From the NCBI GenBank assembly GCA_032622095.1, contig CP136066.1, forward strand, positions 104,307,319 through 104,371,318: DNA of 64,000 bases, written 5' to 3'. Positions within the stretch are counted from its first letter, which is position 1. Every line of letters starts with the position of its first letter. Below the pieces are notes generated by a model that was given only the letters and a program-made list of their open reading frames with translations, did no database searches and was not told the DNA's origin. This document shows positions 1 to 12,390 of this stretch, piece after piece. Position numbers and translations under genes: made by a program. The DNA comes from Siphonodentalium dalli (Eukaryota > Mollusca > Scaphopoda > Gadilida > Siphonodentaliidae).

Positions 1-107
1 TATGAATTTCGTTTTGGTGAATGTTCAAATGGTTGAAGCTACACGTAGTGCTAATCACATCCGTCTCATCGTGAATATGTACCGGTAGGATACTATATGT
101 TGTCGAT

Positions 108-176
108 AATCGCTTCAGTTATGTACCACTCTTTGGTCCGACCATACTTAAAAGTTCGAGGCGGCTGCTGAGCTAC
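108..176 (+). repeat. Fragment of the unclassified element seen at 14.4-15.4 and 37.9-38.9 kb
   Basis: This short stretch matches the 5' non-coding part of two larger copies. It contains CGCTTCAGTTATGTACCA, then CTTTGGTCCGACCA and a GGCGGCTGCTGAGCTA tail, as at about 38,365-38,440 (plus) and, reversed, about 15,130-15,190. Nothing coding remains. It shows the family has at least three copies in 64 kb. Confidence 0.55.
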
Positions 177-798
177 ATGTTTAGTTATGTGGGTTGTACA
201 TGCTATATAATTGTGTCAACTCATCAAAACACACCCAATGAATGCAGAAATTATGTCAATTAGAAGTGTTGCCACGGTGAATCTACTCTATATCATCAGC
301 ACTTGGTCTTAATTTTGATCCCAGAATCAAGAGACATGACAATATATTGAATATCAGCAGGGTTGTGAACCCGCGATATGTAGTTGATTCGCCTGAATCA
401 GGTATTTTGATTGGGCTGGCTCACAGGGGATTGATATACCTGCATCGATTTATAAAGACTAAATTGCTGGTAAAATTGCTACTGAACAGCTGTGTTGTTA
501 CCTCAATACCCGCCGACGTCGAAGGGCGGATACACGAAGCTACCACTGCCTATATTTGTCACGTTTCCTTTGCGAAACTAAAAGTATGTCCATGATAATT
601 GAAAGAGTAAATATAGTATATGTGTACGGTGATCTACTCGGGGCTATGAACACACGAATTGTTCTGAATACAAAAAACTGGGTTCCGTGCACACTCAGAA
701 ATGGTTTGCTATTGAGACTATGAATTTAAAGTACAAAAAGTTAAATCTGATAAATAACTTCCCTATCCAGATGATCAGACACTCGATGGATAACATAT
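177..798. other. AT-rich sequence, nothing recognised
   Basis: Open frames here are short and show no protein motif. I see no repeat shared with other parts of the window. Confidence 0.5.
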
Positions 799-962
799 CC
801 TCGCGCAAATACGCACATATCGACCTATAATGTAAAATCGCCTCATTTTGAGTCGATAATCTGCTGAATATGGAACATTTTAGTCACATTATCGACTTAT
901 AATTATCTACCCAAAACAAGTTCTTCATAAGCAGATAATGTGCGGATTTTCCGGAGAACAGG
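799..962 (+). mobile_element. MITE, CCTCGCGCAAATACGCACA family, copy 1
   Basis: The left end reads CCTCGCGCAAATACGCACAT and the right end GCACATTATC-like in reverse (ATAATGTGCGGATTTTCCGG, then AGAACAGG), giving imperfect terminal inverted repeats. The interior carries CGCCTCATTTTGAGTCGATAA, a block also seen in the copies at 53.66 and 60.73 kb. There is no coding capacity, so movement would depend on a transposase elsewhere. No clear target duplication was found. Confidence 0.55.
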
Positions 963-1265
963 TTTCGCTGGACCTCGATCATCAGCTGAGCATCAGATAT
1001 TTCCCTGTGTTGTGTCTGCAACTGAGTTGATCCCAACACTCGTATGTTGTGTGAGGTTGAAATAGTCAGTTATATAAACAGAAACGAAAACGTGCTTCAG
1101 TAACATAACATCACAGGCAATCGAAGCGTCGGCACCCTCTGCTTCAGTGGGCCACCGACTCCGAAACAACAATCAAAGACTCTTAACCATTATGACTCTC
1201 AGATGTTGAGGTTGACATAAATGATTAGCTTGACAAGCCAATAAAATGGCAAAAATAAAACCCAT
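963..1265. other. Non-repetitive AT-rich sequence
   Basis: No open frame, RNA gene or repeat recognised. Confidence 0.45.
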
Positions 1266-1640
1266 TGGCCGGTTCCGGCATCTCAAGATTAAACCTCCGG
1301 GTTTCAACCAATTTAAACCTACATTGACGGTCCAACCTGAACAGAGTTTGAATCGAACTTACCAGACGTGTGCAGGCGGTTTAAAGCTAGACTTTTCCGT
1401 AAACCAGGCTCAAATTTGATATGACAAATATGGCCCTTGAGTTTGAAAGTCGTCAAACAGTTTTTGTCGGTTGACGCTTACTATTTAGGGACATTCCTCA
1501 TCATATCATCAATACTGCAAACTATTGGGCCGGATTCGTCATCTCCGGTTTAAACCTCCGAGTTTAAACCTGGTTTAAACCTACATTGACGGTCCAGCCA
1601 AACCGGGTCTAAGGGGGCGTTTTTGTCATTCAGTTAACAA
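1266..1640 (+). repeat. TTTAAAC-rich TIR family, two left ends in tandem
   Basis: Two similar blocks begin at about 1,267 and 1,527. Each starts like GGCCGGATTCGTCATCTC and continues with AAACCTCC, GGTTTAAACC words and CTACATTGACGGTCCA. The same beginning appears at 2,706 and 51,147, and its reverse complement (GAGATGACGAATCGGGCC) ends at 3,153. These look like the left termini of a short DNA transposon family. Confidence 0.5.
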
Positions 1641-2690
1641 CTAATTGACAACTCGATTTGGTGATATGAGCATACAGTCAAACTACCCTCTTACCTATCT
1701 GACCAAAAGACAAGCCGATGTAATGGTTATTTACATGTCATAAATCATCGCGAACGCGTGCACGATTTATTCATTGAGAAATGAGTATCGCTCATGGACC
1801 ATTAATCCGATCTCTTTGTGGGTTTAAATCAATTTGACAAAGGGCATGTTTCTCAACACGAGCTTCACGCGCTGTTTATCACTTTGTTTGTGATTGATTT
1901 TCTACAAGATGCTTTACCCGCAAAGAAAAAATATGGTGTATCTACATGTATATATGTATATATTAAAGGATATAGGAGCTGTATATATGTGCGCAAATGT
2001 GACGCAGGCTCCTGTCGCACGAAGGGACCGCAGGACCCTCTGACGCTGCATGAATAAAGGCTCCATAATCGTGTCAATCCTGGACCAAGAGGTCAGTCAA
2101 GTAAAAGCAATTTGCTTATGAGTACACACCAGAAGCGGCATCTGAACTGTTTAAAGTGGGCAACTATATAGAGGCACAGCATTTAATAAAGAAATATATT
2201 ACATGCGTTGCTTTTTTTCAATGTAAAATATTTTTCATCATGCAGAAAATCCAAAAGTTCCCAGGTTTTGAACTGGTGGAATATTATGGAAATTTATTAG
2301 CTGAGCCAGAGTAGAGCTTTGTGGCATGATCTACTTAAAAATAAGTTATCAAATTTGACTCATATAGCAATATAAGTTTAGGATTGCAAACTATGTGTAT
2401 AGCATATCTGGTCATGCAGTAGCATCGTTTTGGTTTCAAAATTAAAACGTTGAACCATTCAAATGAATTCGTAGAAAACACCAGTATTTGTGATTGCCAC
2501 AAGCCAAAAAAAAACACAAGATAGTTGTACAATCATACTGAAGGAACGTGTCAATATCTGAGCAAAGCTCGCATGGGAATGAATCAACTGTGACATGATA
2601 ACACCAGTCGGCAACCGCCACTTGGACACGCCCTCACTCGAGATAATTATTTACAGCTCCACCCTTTGATTGATTGTCTGACAATTCTAA
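1641..2690. other. No gene or repeat recognised
   Basis: Two overlapping antiparallel frames at about 1,820-2,077 have no protein-like features. This stretch may be the inside of a larger TIR element running from 1,527 to 3,153. Confidence 0.4.
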
Positions 2691-2705
2691 ACCGCGATGA
2701 AGAAA

Positions 2706-3153
2706 AGACGGAATCGTCATCTCAAGTTTAGCCTCGAGAAAGCTGGTTTAGCTGGACCACCTAATTAGATGGTTTAGTTGTCGGTTTAAGCTTATAAAAC
2801 GCAAATAAAACATCGAAATTGACAAAAACTTATCCCCACACACTTTATATGTGAGAGTGCTTCTCGCTTATAAATTTCCAATCAAAATATGGTCGCTGTC
2901 GAAATTATTGATTTTTGCAATCAATAAAACGAGGCGGTCCGCATTAGGAAAGTACGATTAATTTTCTCGACGATACAGAGACACTACTGCTAAACCACTG
3001 GTCTGGCTGGACCAGGTTTAAACTAGAGATGACGAATGCGTCACTTAGACCTGCGGTCGCGGGTTTAAACCACGGATTTTGCTGCCTCACGGCGGTTTAA
3101 ACCTAGAGGTTTACGTAGACCAGGTTTAAACCTGAGATGACGAATCGGGCCTT
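2706..3153 (+). mobile_element. TTTAAAC-rich TIR element with both ends
   Basis: The left end GGAATCGTCATCTCAAGTTT is mirrored by a right end ACCTGAGATGACGAATCGGG. A second right-end-like block (AGAGATGACGAATGCG) lies at about 3,024-3,039, which suggests nesting. GGTTTAAACC palindromes recur inside. If the 1,527 left end is paired with the 3,153 right end, the 3 bases outside both GGCC ends read TTG, a possible 3-bp duplication. PIF/Harbinger-type elements make 3-bp duplications, but the match is too short to be decisive. Confidence 0.45.
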
Positions 3154-3159
3154 GGTGTT

Positions 3160-3880
3160 TTTCCACAGTATTCTACTGCCATAATATAACGTATTGCGAA
3201 CTTTACAGTATATGTACCGTTAAATTGTAATCGTGTGTACTTCGCTATGCATCTTTGGTTGGTCTGTGACTGAATTTTCTTATATTGATAATCACGTGAG
3301 TGAACAATGGATATAACTGATAAGAATATACACGGATATTTATTTGCCAATTCGATTACTTATGGCAAGTTGTGCTGGTATTGAGTGAAAACTGCATTCC
3401 ATTTGTTTGTCATCCAGTAATTAGCAACTTCTATAACTACCCTGTATGAATGTATTGTGGTTCGCCCCACATGTTTTACTTATCTCGTACTGGAATGATG
3501 TTCAGATGTCTGATTTCAGTTTATATGTGAAGTGGACACGATCTTCATCTGTTAAAACCGTCGATGGCTATAATCATTTATATTTCTCGGGAATTTCGTC
3601 TCTTTCTGTGGCAGTGGGGTTAAAAAGTTCAATGTATTCAGCAAATTCGTGCAATGTTTAACTTGACATATTTGTGACTGTTTCAAAGTACCTAAACATA
3701 ATATAAACTCTCTTGGTAAATTCACAATAACTTTGACGTCAACCACTAGATAATACGGTACAATAGCATGTGGAATGAACTGACGCAATGACGGGTGATC
3801 ACATTCAAGGAATGACACTGACAGATGAATCTCAGATCAATTACACCCAGACAGTCACCATCTGTTATTATATAACATTA
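3160..3880. other. No gene or repeat recognised
   Basis: Short open frames on both strands overlap each other and show no protein features. Confidence 0.4.
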
Positions 3881-5335
3881 ACAATGCTTGGACTTTGTGT
3901 ACAACTACCATATTACACGAACCAATGCATCGTGTGCATCAATTTTCATCGAACAATGTGTGACTGTGGCTATGAGAACATTGCGTAGTCATTGACTAGT
4001 TATTACGGACTACGGTAGCCTATTGACGTATCGGCTTGAAAGTTGCTACTAGAAAATTATCTGTTTCTGAGTGAGTGTCACTAATAGTGTCGCCACTAAC
4101 CGGTGATCGTGGATCCTATTCAATTTCCACTCCGTCAATCGCAAGATGTTATCACAATGCTTTGTCCACTACTATAACTAGTAATACACGGACCGATGCA
4201 ACAAGTTATCACTTTTCATGTCTATGAAAACCTTGTCGCCAAGTCATCGACCAGTTATTATGGAGTCTGCTATTGTTTTGAATGTTTCAATCCGACTATA
4301 TATCACTGATAGCGATAGTGTCATGCTATACAGTGTGTACTAGTAAGTAATGTTCTATATTGGTCGAAATTTGTATTGGTCGTTGGAAAGCTCTCTTTAA
4401 ATAGAATATGTATAAAGTACAATAGGTCTGTGGTCATTTGACCACTCAATCCTGCATCAACATTACATCATTTTAGTTACCTCCTTATAAATAAATAAAT
4501 ACACCTGTACACACATACATTATATTGATATACTGTGAGTTGCTGGATATTGATTGAAATTGACTACATGCTATAATGTGTGTCCCATCATACAGCATAC
4601 TATATGTGTGTACTGACTAATGTTTCATGTGCCAATGGTTGTACTGCATGTTTGCCTCTGTCGAAATAACGTACCGATATTTGAAGATTTAATAAATCAA
4701 GCAGTATTCAACAAAGATCAAATACCTAGAATTACCAACGTGAAGAATTGATATATTCAGTGCGCTTTTCGATGACGTGTAACCTCAAGTTGACCCAATG
4801 TACAATTGCATGTGTAATATGATTGTCCAACAATTGGGAATTCGACCAAGCCGACTCCAGAGCATTCGTCCTTACAAATACGTGACATACACCCATAATA
4901 GCAATGGAAATGTCTGCGAGAGCACGTGTTTGGCTGTTTGGGCCATTATGTGTTGGTCGAATGTAACGTTTGCAGTACCGTAGATCTGTAGTCAATTGAC
5001 CATAAAATCATGCATCAAAACTGGCCATTCAATCATGCATCAAAACTTCGTCTTTGTTTTTATATACCTCCTTGTAAATACACCGATACATACATGCATT
5101 AATCTACGGAATATGATACACGGTGTACTGTTTATTTCAAGGTATATTACTGGAAACTGAGCTGTCGGTATTTTACCGTAAAATTTGCGGTATAGGGAAA
5201 TACCATGTACTGCAATTTGTGCAGTCTAACCGTTAAATATACGCTATATGAAAATACCGTGTACAGCTTACATGTATATCACTGACAACTGAGCTGCCGG
5301 TAGTTTACCGTAAAACTTACGGCCTATTGTTAGAG
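3880..5335 (+). repeat. Old, diverged direct duplications
   Basis: Blocks around 3,882 and 4,155 share CAATGCTT(T)G, ACACG(G/A)ACC(A/G)ATGCA and GACTAGTTATTA-type words. Blocks around 4,430 and 4,985 share TCTGT(G/A)GTCA and CTCCTT(A/G)TAAATA. At 5,160 and 5,290 a GAGCTGTCGGTATTTTACCG-like block is repeated with TTTACCGTAAAA hairpins. Similarity is patchy, as expected for an old local duplication. Confidence 0.45.
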
Positions 5336-6000
5336 TGTACCAGACTCCCAGCTTGATTAACATGACGGCTCACATCAGATTTGTCAAATATTTTAAGTAC
5401 ATGTATCTCATGAATGTGAACTCAGATAATAGTAGCTATTATCTCAGTCTAAAGCCTTGGTAAATTCAAATTCAATATGCTCTTTATAACGAGTATTTGT
5501 TCCACTGGTAGTGTTATGCTAGTTCTGTGTCTTTTATTTAGAGATGCATAATCCGAATTAACGCTCGCAAATTACTATTTCCTTGGCATCGGGGGTTAAC
5601 AATATTTGATTCGAGTCGAGGAACCCACCATTAAAGCTCAGAGTGATCAGATATAGATGTTTGAAATCTATTATTTTTCACGACCGACAATTTTAAGTGG
5701 CCCAGTAAACAGTCGACGAGAATATTGTCTCGGAACAAATTGCGGATGAAGTGGCTTTTTTAAATCAAGTGGCTTTTTTTTGTGTCAAATATTTGACAAT
5801 CCGGCAAAATTTCGTTGAACAAAATGTTGATAAATAACAGGTTTGGCCAATTTTATACTATAGTTGACGGTGGTTAGCATTATTTTTGGGCAACTAATCG
5901 ATTCTGATAACTGAAGCGGCATTTCAAAAAATGTCGTCGTTTTTGTTATTGGAATCTAATGATATGGGAAAATCGAATCGGATTGAGTACCTCTAAGACT
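5336..6000. other. No gene or repeat recognised
   Basis: AT-rich, without coding or repeat signal. Confidence 0.4.
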
Positions 6001-6107
6001 TGACTTGCAGATCGAATGGGGTCATTGGGATTCACGCGTACTTAATTACTTACGTGTTTAATTACTTTGCCGGTCAAAACCAATGACCCCATTCGATCTG
6101 CAAGTCA
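6001..6107. mobile_element. Short hairpin MITE with 28-bp perfect arms
   Basis: Bases 6,001-6,028 (TGACTTGCAGATCGAATGGG, then GTCATTGG) are repeated exactly in reverse complement at 6,080-6,107, separated by 51 bp. A perfect 28-bp inverted repeat in AT-rich DNA is very unlikely by chance and suggests a small DNA transposon derivative. No flanking duplication is evident. Confidence 0.6.
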
Positions 6108-6666
6108 TTCCTTATAATCATATACTTGTAAATTCTAATAGAACATTAATCATTTGAACAACTTTTCAAAACTACAAACAATTATAAGTGACACATTTTT
6201 CAAATTCCAACACAGTCTCCAAATAACAACAGGCAGTGAGCACGTGCACACGATCGGCTTGAAGTGACGTAGACATTTCGTTCGTCAACCAATGACTGAA
6301 GGTCGAATTCAGTTATTGGTTTATGAGCATCGGAAACATTAATGTAAACCGCATGACGAATATGTTCTGATTCTCACAGGAGCTAATTGCGCGAATGTAG
6401 AGGGTGTGTGATTATATGGTTATGTTTACAAACTAGTCGGATGTGCATACATGTTCCTTACCCCAAGTGGGTAGTGCTTTATCCTCTTCTGTTATGTGTG
6501 CATAACTCATATTATATATAGTTTTAAGAACGTATCCTCCAATCCCCTGGTATATGTATATCATTATACTATTAAAATATGTTTAAACCAATCATATTAT
6601 ACACCGCCTGCGTTAAACACAGTTGCTTTGCAGTAATATATTTGGACACCGTGATTGTGTTCTTAG
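6108..6666. other. No gene or repeat recognised
   Basis: Only short, featureless frames. Confidence 0.4.
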
Positions 6667-6735
6667 CCGGGGAATGACATAGCCGCTGAAATAACGTTAA
6701 ACCAAAATCATTCATTCAATCAATGAATCAATGAA
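6667..6735 (+). repeat. SINE-like tail, AACGTTAAACC plus (ATTC)n
   Basis: ATAGCCGCTGAAATAACGTT followed by AAACC and an ATTCATTC run resembles the blocks at 39,345 (CCTAGCGGCTAAAACGACGT followed by TAAACACTCACTC) and 19,560. Tails of this type are frequent in gastropod genomes and end in short tandem repeats, as SINE or LINE tails do. The upstream head is not recognisable. Confidence 0.4.
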
Positions 6736-8046
6736 TTAATCCGCAATTCAGACCTTTTTGGTGTATTTGAGGACAAAGTAAATCCGCGTTCCTTAATATA
6801 TACATTAACCCGCCCTACTTCCAGTAAGCCTTTTCCCCCCGAGGGCAACTCATATTGAGAACTCTGTTCATAACAGGGCTTAGCGTATATAGCATATTAA
6901 GCGGGGAGACATTTTTCTAGAATTCCGATTATTCGTGTTAAAAACCTAGTTCCAATTGGGAATATTCATAGAATGGGCGTATATAATGGGTTTCTCTACG
7001 ACCACGGGTCACTATACGGCTACTTATCAGGAGCATTCAACTCCGTACACCGGAAATTCTAACTCGATCGACATATGTAGGTAACGACGACAAACCGTTC
7101 ATAATACTTAGTAACTGTCAAGCTTTAATGAGACTTAATTGTGTTTATGAGCAGGGACGGGGCGACAGAGTCTTCGCTGTGATGTCCAACTTAGTATTTA
7201 CAAACTGCACACCTCACTCCTTGAACTAGACCGAAATTCCAGAGCCAAGAAAGTCCATGTGTACCCCACCCCGGGGTTGGTGTACCTAATGGGAAGTTTC
7301 CAACTTGCCATCCCATAGAATGTATGATTGGACATTTCTAATTGATAGTCATTATTGATATAAAACTATTAAAGTTTGGTTTAAAACAACAAATTTACAA
7401 ACTTACTATACTGGTTGTCAAATAAAACACTCAGGAAAAAATTAAAATATATCTTTAAATTAATATTGCGCCGTTTTCTATACATTGTGTGACAATAACT
7501 ATTGAGTTAATGTCCTCCAATACGACAAACATGTGTAATGAACGTTCACTGTTTACGGAACGCCGAAAGCGGTTTAGATTTAAGTATGTCGTTCCGAGTC
7601 ACACGGTGTCCGCATATGACTATTGCATGTATTGATTCACACATTTTACCATCGTAGCATGAACACAAATTGTAAATACTGGTCCAATTGATGATTGCAG
7701 ATTTGGCATGCATGTTGCTGTGAATGTATTGCAGGGGTGATCCGAATTCCCTTTAATCTAGGAGAGGTCTTACGACGATTTCCCGCAAATACAGATCTGA
7801 TTTATGTGACTTGCGGCTTTGCAATATAAGAAAGGGTGATATATGGTAACTACCGGTGTGTCGCTCGTAATTTAAGATATGCTGTCAGGCGCCCATCATC
7901 ACATTGTTAATCGCATCGCACTGATATATCAGGACAGCCATAAACTCATATATATCATTAGTGTCTCGTGCGATTTGCGATAATCTCATCATGCTGAGGA
8001 GGCATATTCTAATCACACGCGGTATCGACAGCTGATGTCTGAGATA
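6736..8046. other. No gene or repeat recognised
   Basis: No long frame on either strand and no match to other parts of the window. Confidence 0.4.
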
Positions 8047-8201
8047 TTATTTCGCGCTCCGCGTGTATACTAATGTAGAGATTCTTGTATCGCCTGGGCG
8101 CTGGGAGTTTTATTTATAGAAATGGGAATTTTTGGGACGTATTTATAAGTCGAACTGCGACAGGAGGCCGATTCCGGTAAAAGGTGTAGTTGGGAATTTC
8201 A
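8047..8201 (+). repeat. 155-bp repeat, inverted copy at 35,880-36,033
   Basis: This block starts TTATTTCGCGCTCCGCGTGT, contains GTTTTATTTATAGAAATGGG and ends AAAAGGTGTAGTTGGGAATT. The reverse complement, about 85 percent identical by eye, is at 35,880-36,033, just outside the outer palindromic element. It is probably a fragment of an unclassified mobile element. Confidence 0.6.
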
Positions 8202-9012
8202 ATTTCGTTTATTGTCCTTTACATTATTATGTCAATAATGTTTATTTTTGGTTTGTAACAAGCTATGTCAATTACAAATACAAGAATTGAAAAAGATAAT
8301 TTGTAAGTCTTATATTTCAACTTTTATAGACATTTTTCGTTCTGCAACCCACTGAGGGTTGTGGTCGGAGACGACCGAGTCGGCCGCCGGTTCGTTAATT
8401 AGGTGCTGGTTGTTATTGTTGTTTTAACGGAATTCTGAGTTGGTCATTCGCGAAACCAATATATTTTATATTCTATTATTACAATCATGGGTATTTAATA
8501 TATGATCTTGAGCGCGTTACCATTTCTGACTATGGTGTTCTTGTATACCTTGTTGTAGAATCTGCTCACTGGAGGTAGAGGGCCATCGGTGGAGAATGAT
8601 AAATTATAGCTAGCTAAAACATCACCGTGGTCCTAACTTAACACTTTCTTTACTAAATGGATGTTCCCATTACAAGTGTAGCTTGAGAGTGTTTAATTAA
8701 GCATCAAATCTTACTAATTACACTCTATGTTCGCCCTACTTAACTTAATTTACTTTCGTAATGTTCAGCGCGAGTCGGGCGTTTGAATTTCACAAAGTAA
8801 TAACTCCACTGCGTGTATAAACCACCAACCCGTATGGATCAACCGACAGCCTTGCCCAGATACAAAAATCGTGTTACTTTTCTTGTGCGTGGATGTCAAA
8901 TCCGAGTTTATCGGGATTGGAACCATCATCGTAAGCACCGGACGAGCCAGGACGGCCTATATTGACCTCATGTGCCAAAGTTCCAACACGTGAAAGGTCT
9001 TTGGCAGAAGTT
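8202..9012. other. No gene or repeat recognised
   Basis: No supportable coding frame. Confidence 0.4.
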
Positions 9013-9035
9013 TAACCCTTTCAGTGCCAAGTCCG
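9013..9035 (+). mobile_element. Possible lone piggyBac-type terminus
   Basis: TTTAACCCTTTCAGTGCCAA has the TTAA plus CCCTTT pattern of the two complete MITEs at 46.5 and 52.1 kb. I could not find a partner end (AAAGGGTTAA) within several kb. It is either a solo or truncated end, or chance. Confidence 0.25.
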
Positions 9036-10682
9036 ATTTTTGTATCAACCCATATTTCCTTGATCATTTTTCAAATTTATTGATTATAATAATGTGATAC
9101 ATTGATGGAAAGAGCTCCAATATTCAGTGCCCTGCAATATGTGAGTATTTAGGTGAATATATATAAGCGTTATGACATTACAATATTACCCGAAACACGT
9201 TAAATATGACTGGTTCCAAGGGCTGAAACTCACATCTAGGTCCCCCATGCTGGATACCCATCACTTTTGGTTGGAACTTGTTGTCCGTTGCAATACGAAA
9301 CATTTCCTGCCGTTTATCCACCATGACTCAATTTGCCTCCCTGACACCGAATCTGTTTATTCTATGTCAGAACAATCTGTTATAGTGTTGAGACTGATTT
9401 AAAACATGATCTCGAACGGCAGGGACTTCTATCTACTGTTTTTTTCGGAACGTATTATTACTTTCACCATTATTCCAGCTTCATTGTCATCGATTGATTT
9501 GCCTTACTTTGGTTTCATGCAATTGGTATTAACGTACATGCTTCATTTGCGTGTGGTGTTGTCAATTGTGTGGATATTTGCATTGAGAGTGTATAGCCAT
9601 TTTCGCGTGAGGTGGTAATTATTATGTCGCACGCAATGTGGACAGGTGTAGTCATTTACATGTGAGGTGGTATTACTGTTGGTTGGAAGCCACGCTCGTG
9701 TCAGATTGTCATTTAAATTAACATTAATTGTCATGCATTTTCTCGTTATTTAGATATTCTTTACAGATTAGTGCCATTTATATCCCAGGTTGAAACAATA
9801 CATTGTTAAACAACCATGGCGTTGAGCATGTGATCGCCTCACAAAATACAATCGGTCGTTCAGTAAACATGCACCAACTACATGTAGCAATGACAACATA
9901 TAATTGGTATTATTGCATAAAAATTGCCTGTATGTGTAAGGAGTCAATTATGAAACATTATGGTGTCGTACATATTATTACAACTTCGATAACCATATGA
10001 CTTATTGTAAACAATATTTATTTATCTAAGATATATATACAATGGCGCATACCTCAATAATTATTAAGATGCTAGATATAATTGATCGAGGATATATGGA
10101 TCCGATATAATGCATCATACAAATATTATACCCTATGTCTTGATACTCCATTTCAAAAGTGCTGAACAATGTATATTATAATTGACTCCTAATCAGTTTT
10201 GCCCTTTTTATTAGCATTTGTCCTCTGTGGCGGATATTTCATTTTCTATATGACCGTACCACCGAGCGTGAAATCAATGGCTTCCTACGAACCGGACATC
10301 GGCCATTGTCATTGGTATTGAGATGGTGAGAAGATTGCTCCATATATTTGATTAGATTACACGAGCAAGCGATCGTGCTCGAGGCGGGCCAATTATCCGA
10401 CATCCTGATTAAGATCACATTCTAACTAACATTGAGGTCCAATACCCCGGAGAGTGTGCGCTACGAAGACGGTATGGCTTCCCGATTAACGAACTATAAG
10501 GCGAAGCCTCTGGATACGCCGTGATGACTGTTTAAATGAAGCCCAATGTCGCAAACGAGATAACGCGGACTGCAATCAGTGGGCGTTGGTGCGAAGATAA
10601 AGACACGAAGTAACGAGGCCACATAGCTAGTGTCATTGACACTTTGCAATGTCGCAGTCAGTTTAAACACAGATCAACATAT
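9036..10682. other. No gene or repeat recognised
   Basis: Two consecutive plus-strand frames (9,172-9,402 and 9,406-9,618) are open but show no domain, no clear splice sites and no similarity I recognise. Confidence 0.35.
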
Positions 10683-10880
10683 CCTCGCGCAAATACGCAC
10701 ATAATCGACCTATCTGCGAAATAGCTACATATACATATTATTGTGATTATTTTAATCTGAAATAAGCAGAAAATGGAGTCAAATCCGTTATTTCGTTTTA
10801 CATGTTGAAGAGCGTACACCTGAAAGTCGTCAGTTGGCTTATTTGTCTCATTGTCCGCACAATTCTGCTTACAATCTTGT
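10683..10880 (+). mobile_element. MITE, CCTCGCGCAAATACGCACA family, copy 2 (left part)
   Basis: The left end CCTCGCGCAAATACGCACAT is identical to copy 1. The following GTCGTCAGTTGGCTTATTTG matches copy 4 (60.73 kb). The right end is missing. Confidence 0.5.
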
Positions 10881-12390
10881 AATTGGTTGTTGCTATCAGG
10901 TACGTATAAAGTGGCCGATTGACTGTGTGTTCGCTAATGTATTCAAACTGTATATGTACAGAGAGACAGAGAGATCAAGCTCGAGAGATAGAAGTGGGAA
11001 ATACAATGAATATTAAAGATACGACACCAGTGTAACCAACGCACGCTGGAAATGTACCAGATTCGAGGTCACGCGAGTAAACTCTGGAAAAAGTTAAGAG
11101 AAACATCTTGTTCTGAGTATATGTACTCTTGGAACTCTTCGAAAATATCAAGATTTGCGTGTTTATTGAAACCCACATGGTGGTTTTCGCTCCAAAATAC
11201 ACATAGTAATATTCGCTTTTGAATTTAATTTTTCCCTGTATCGAAATAGGTCAATAAATACTTGAACTACCTTTCGACGTACATTAAGTGTCACAAAAAG
11301 ACGCATTGAAGTCATAAACATGCAACTTTGAACAGGTACACGCAGCAACCTTGTGCACTGCATGTCACAGAAAAGTGCGTTCTGTGTCAGTTTATTACTG
11401 ATATTGTAGAAATAAAGAGCGTTTATTTCACTTCCGTGAGAAAAATCGAAAAAAGATGGAAAATAGATGTGAACATGACAAGTCATTTTCAGAGAAAATG
11501 AAGCCTGTATATCAATATTTCATGTATTTGCCAACCTATCATATATACCTCCTTCGAAATTGCGTAGACAAAATGTGGAAGCTCAAGTGAGCCATGTCCG
11601 TTTAAAGTGTCATCGCCATTTAAGAAGTGGTTTCTTGTGATGTGAACAAAATCAGGTATGTTCTATAAAATGGTATGACGGGCTAATACGAACTGAGGGG
11701 TCGCAACCATCGACCAGTCCACACATAGCAATGTTGTAGGCCTTACGCGTGCATGGCGGGTCTGCGCATTTCGCGTGTAACATGGGCAATCCAAGGCTTT
11801 TTCAAGGCATTGTGTCTGAGTTCATCACTTTTTATTGTTTCTGGATTTGCGTCTGATTTGCAGGTTGGGTGATCAAATATGTGTTGCATTATGCTGGTCG
11901 TTGCAAGCAAAACTGATGTGCGATGGGTCGACACACGGAATTCATTTGCATTTCGGCTTTCTTTGTTCGAAGCTTCACAAAAGAAATAGCTTGACTTGTC
12001 ACGTCTCGTTTTCAAAGTAATTTGTTCATTTTGTTGTAAACAATATTTATTTCATGTAAATCAACAATACAATATAATATATGATGATAGAATAATAATT
12101 GTATTGCGTGGATCCGACATCAAACATAAGGCTTATAGTGGTCGTTACCGACTGTCGTGTGCATAAGCCCATACTGTTGGAGTTCCCGAGAGATTTAGAG
12201 CATCACAATTTGGTATTATTATAAATTTATGTCTGTCTCTCAGCTATACCCACATTGCGGGCTCTATCAATAGATGTTTCATAATCATAATCATAGTTTT
12301 CCATATGTAGAAACGGAACGTGAATAAAAGTAGACTAGTGGCAATACAGTGGTTGCTAAATATATAGAAGAGTGTGAGGTAGGTGCATGG
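10881..12390. other. No gene or repeat recognised
   Basis: Frames of up to 107 codons on the minus strand (11,163-11,486) have no recognisable motif. Confidence 0.35.

Noticed and set aside
9172-9618. Two consecutive open frames that might be one gene with a stop between.
   Set aside because: The second frame starts right after the stop, but neither has motifs or plausible exon borders.
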